DNA of 14,204 bases, taken from contig CAKQWR010000038.1 of NCBI GenBank assembly GCA_934279105.1, forward strand, positions 1-14,204. Reading direction: 5' to 3'. The notes below the pieces were generated by a model that searched no databases, had not been told where the DNA came from, and was given only the letters and a program-made list of their open reading frames with translations. The position numbers and the translations under genes are program-made. The stretch is from an uncultured Oribacterium sp. (GTDB lineage: Bacteria; Bacillota; Clostridia; Lachnospirales; Lachnospiraceae). Positions 13,288-14,204 of the stretch are shown one piece after another (position 1 is the stretch's first letter; the number at the start of each line of letters is the position of its first letter).

Positions 13288-14204
13288 ATGGCAAGATTTT
13301 GTTTACCAAGAGACCTCTATCATGGTAAGGGTGCATTAGCAGAGCTCAAGAACCTCAAGGGTAAGAGAGCGATGATCTGCGTTGGTGGTGGATCCATGAA
13401 GCGTTTCGGTTTTCTCCAGAGAGCAGAGGAGTACCTGAAGGAGGCTGGCTTCGAGGTTCAGCTTTTCGAGGGTATCGAGCCGGATCCATCCGTAGAGACT
13501 GTTATGAAGGGTGCAGCAGCCATGATCGAGTTCCAGCCAGACTGGATCATCGCAATGGGCGGTGGATCACCAATCGATGCTGCAAAGGCTATGTGGATCA
13601 AGTATGAGTATCCAGATTGCACATTCGAGGATATGTGTAAGGTATTCGGTATTCCGGAGCTTCGTCATAAGGCACACTTCTGTGCTATTTCCTCTACTTC
13701 CGGTACAGCAACCGAGGTAACTGCATTCTCGATCATCACAGACTATCAGAAGGGAACCAAGTACCCGATCGCTGACTTCGAGATCACTCCGGATGTTGCA
13801 ATCGTAGATCCTGACCTTGCAGAGACCATGCCGAAGAAGCTGGTTGCGCATACTGGTATGGATGCGATGACACACGCAATAGAGGCATATGTTTCTACAG
13901 CAAACTGCAACTACACCGATCCGCTTGCTATCCATGCAATCGAGCTCATCCAGGCAAACCTTGTAAAGTCTTACAACGAGGATATGGCTGCACGTGACAT
14001 CATGCATGATGCACAGTGCCTCGCTGGTATGTCCTTCTCGAACGCTCTGCTTGGTATCGTTCACTCCATGGCACACAAGACCGGTGCTGTATTCGCTGAT
14101 TACGGCGCACACATCATCCACGGTGCTGCAAACGCTATGTACCTTCCGAAGGTTATCGCTTTCAACGCAAAGGACGAGACCGCGAAGAAGAGATATGGTG
14201 TCAT
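13288..14204 (+). CDS. Iron-containing (type III) alcohol dehydrogenase, 3' end cut by window
   Basis: The frame is open from ATG 13288 to the window end: 305 residues of an enzyme usually near 380. It reduces aldehydes to alcohols (or the reverse) with NAD(P)H, regenerating NAD+ in fermentation. Seen here: an N-terminal ARFCLPRDLYHGKGALAEL, the GGGSPIDAAKA nucleotide loop (91-101), SSTSGTATEVTAF (135-147), and the metal ligands D192 and H196 in GMDAMTHAIEAY, H259 in GIVHSMAH and H278 in IIHGAANA. H259 and H278 are 19 apart, against 14 in E. coli FucO, because of a short insertion (ADYGAHI); I believe this clade is common in Clostridia. Codons are strongly biased to GGT, AAG, ATC, AAC and CTT, unlike addBA, suggesting high expression. 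AAGAAGGA precedes the ATG. Stand-alone enzyme rather than AdhE, since no aldehyde dehydrogenase domain precedes it. Substrate not determinable. Confidence 0.95.
   Translation, partial: MARFCLPRDLYHGKGALAELKNLKGKRAMICVGGGSMKRFGFLQRAEEYLKEAGFEVQLFEGIEPDPSVETVMKGAAAMIEFQPDWIIAMGGGSPIDAAKAMWIKYEYPDCTFEDMCKVFGIPELRHKAHFCAISSTSGTATEVTAFSIITDYQKGTKYPIADFEITPDVAIVDPDLAETMPKKLVAHTGMDAMTHAIEAYVSTANCNYTDPLAIHAIELIQANLVKSYNEDMAARDIMHDAQCLAGMSFSNALLGIVHSMAHKTGAVFADYGAHIIHGAANAMYLPKVIAFNAKDETAKKRYGV

Noticed and set aside
13567..14121. 184-codon minus-strand ORF opposite the alcohol dehydrogenase
   Set aside because: The plus-strand frame carries the full metal and nucleotide motifs. The antisense frame is Cys-rich with no domain.

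Overview
The window reads as chromosomal DNA of a low-to-mid GC Gram-positive anaerobe. Clostridia, most likely Lachnospiraceae, is the best guess. The reasons are the AddAB recombination nuclease in place of RecBCD, strong purine-rich ribosome binding sites (AAGGAG/GGAGG types), a single-protein ECF transporter S component, a fermentative iron-dependent alcohol dehydrogenase with Rex-like operators, and AGA/GGA-rich codon use alongside many GC-rich codons. The genus is not claimed.

Layout, left to right. (1) The last ~32 codons of a plus-strand protein end at 98 and are followed by a strong terminator. (2) A 230-base gap holds a tRNA-like 5' fragment and a probable promoter. It leads into adenosine deaminase (372-1385, +), which converges on a six-helix FUSC/ArAE-type membrane protein (1473-2195, -); one 20-bp perfect hairpin between them can serve both. 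(3) An ECF transporter S component (2441-3022, -) is divergent from O-acetylhomoserine sulfhydrylase (3381-4694, +). Their 358-base intergenic region carries a near-perfect 21-bp palindrome, three ACCAGAT repeats, an inverted repeat over the ECF promoter, and a hairpin-rich leader for the sulfhydrylase. (4) After two hairpins comes the addB-addA operon (4944-8522 and 8506-12060, +, overlapping by 17 bases), encoding the two-subunit helicase-nuclease that processes double-strand breaks for RecA. It ends in a terminator. (5) A minus-strand gene (12263-12907) encodes a conserved protein that looks like a ThyX-fold relative in which most of the ThyX signature residues have been replaced. (6) A 380-base AT-rich regulatory region leads into an iron-containing alcohol dehydrogenase (13288 to the window end, +, 3' end missing).

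Apart from addBA, the genes are single transcription units, each with its own promoter and terminator. Most promoters I can see use an extended -10 (TGnTAnnAT) and weak -35 boxes. The alcohol dehydrogenase promoter is the exception, with near-consensus boxes flanked by two Rex-operator-like sites, which suggests redox (NADH/NAD+) control. The most interesting items are the ThyX-like protein with a substituted signature, the paired Rex-like sites, and the structured divergent region at 3023-3380. I saw no transposase, integrase, CRISPR array, complete tRNA or rRNA gene.
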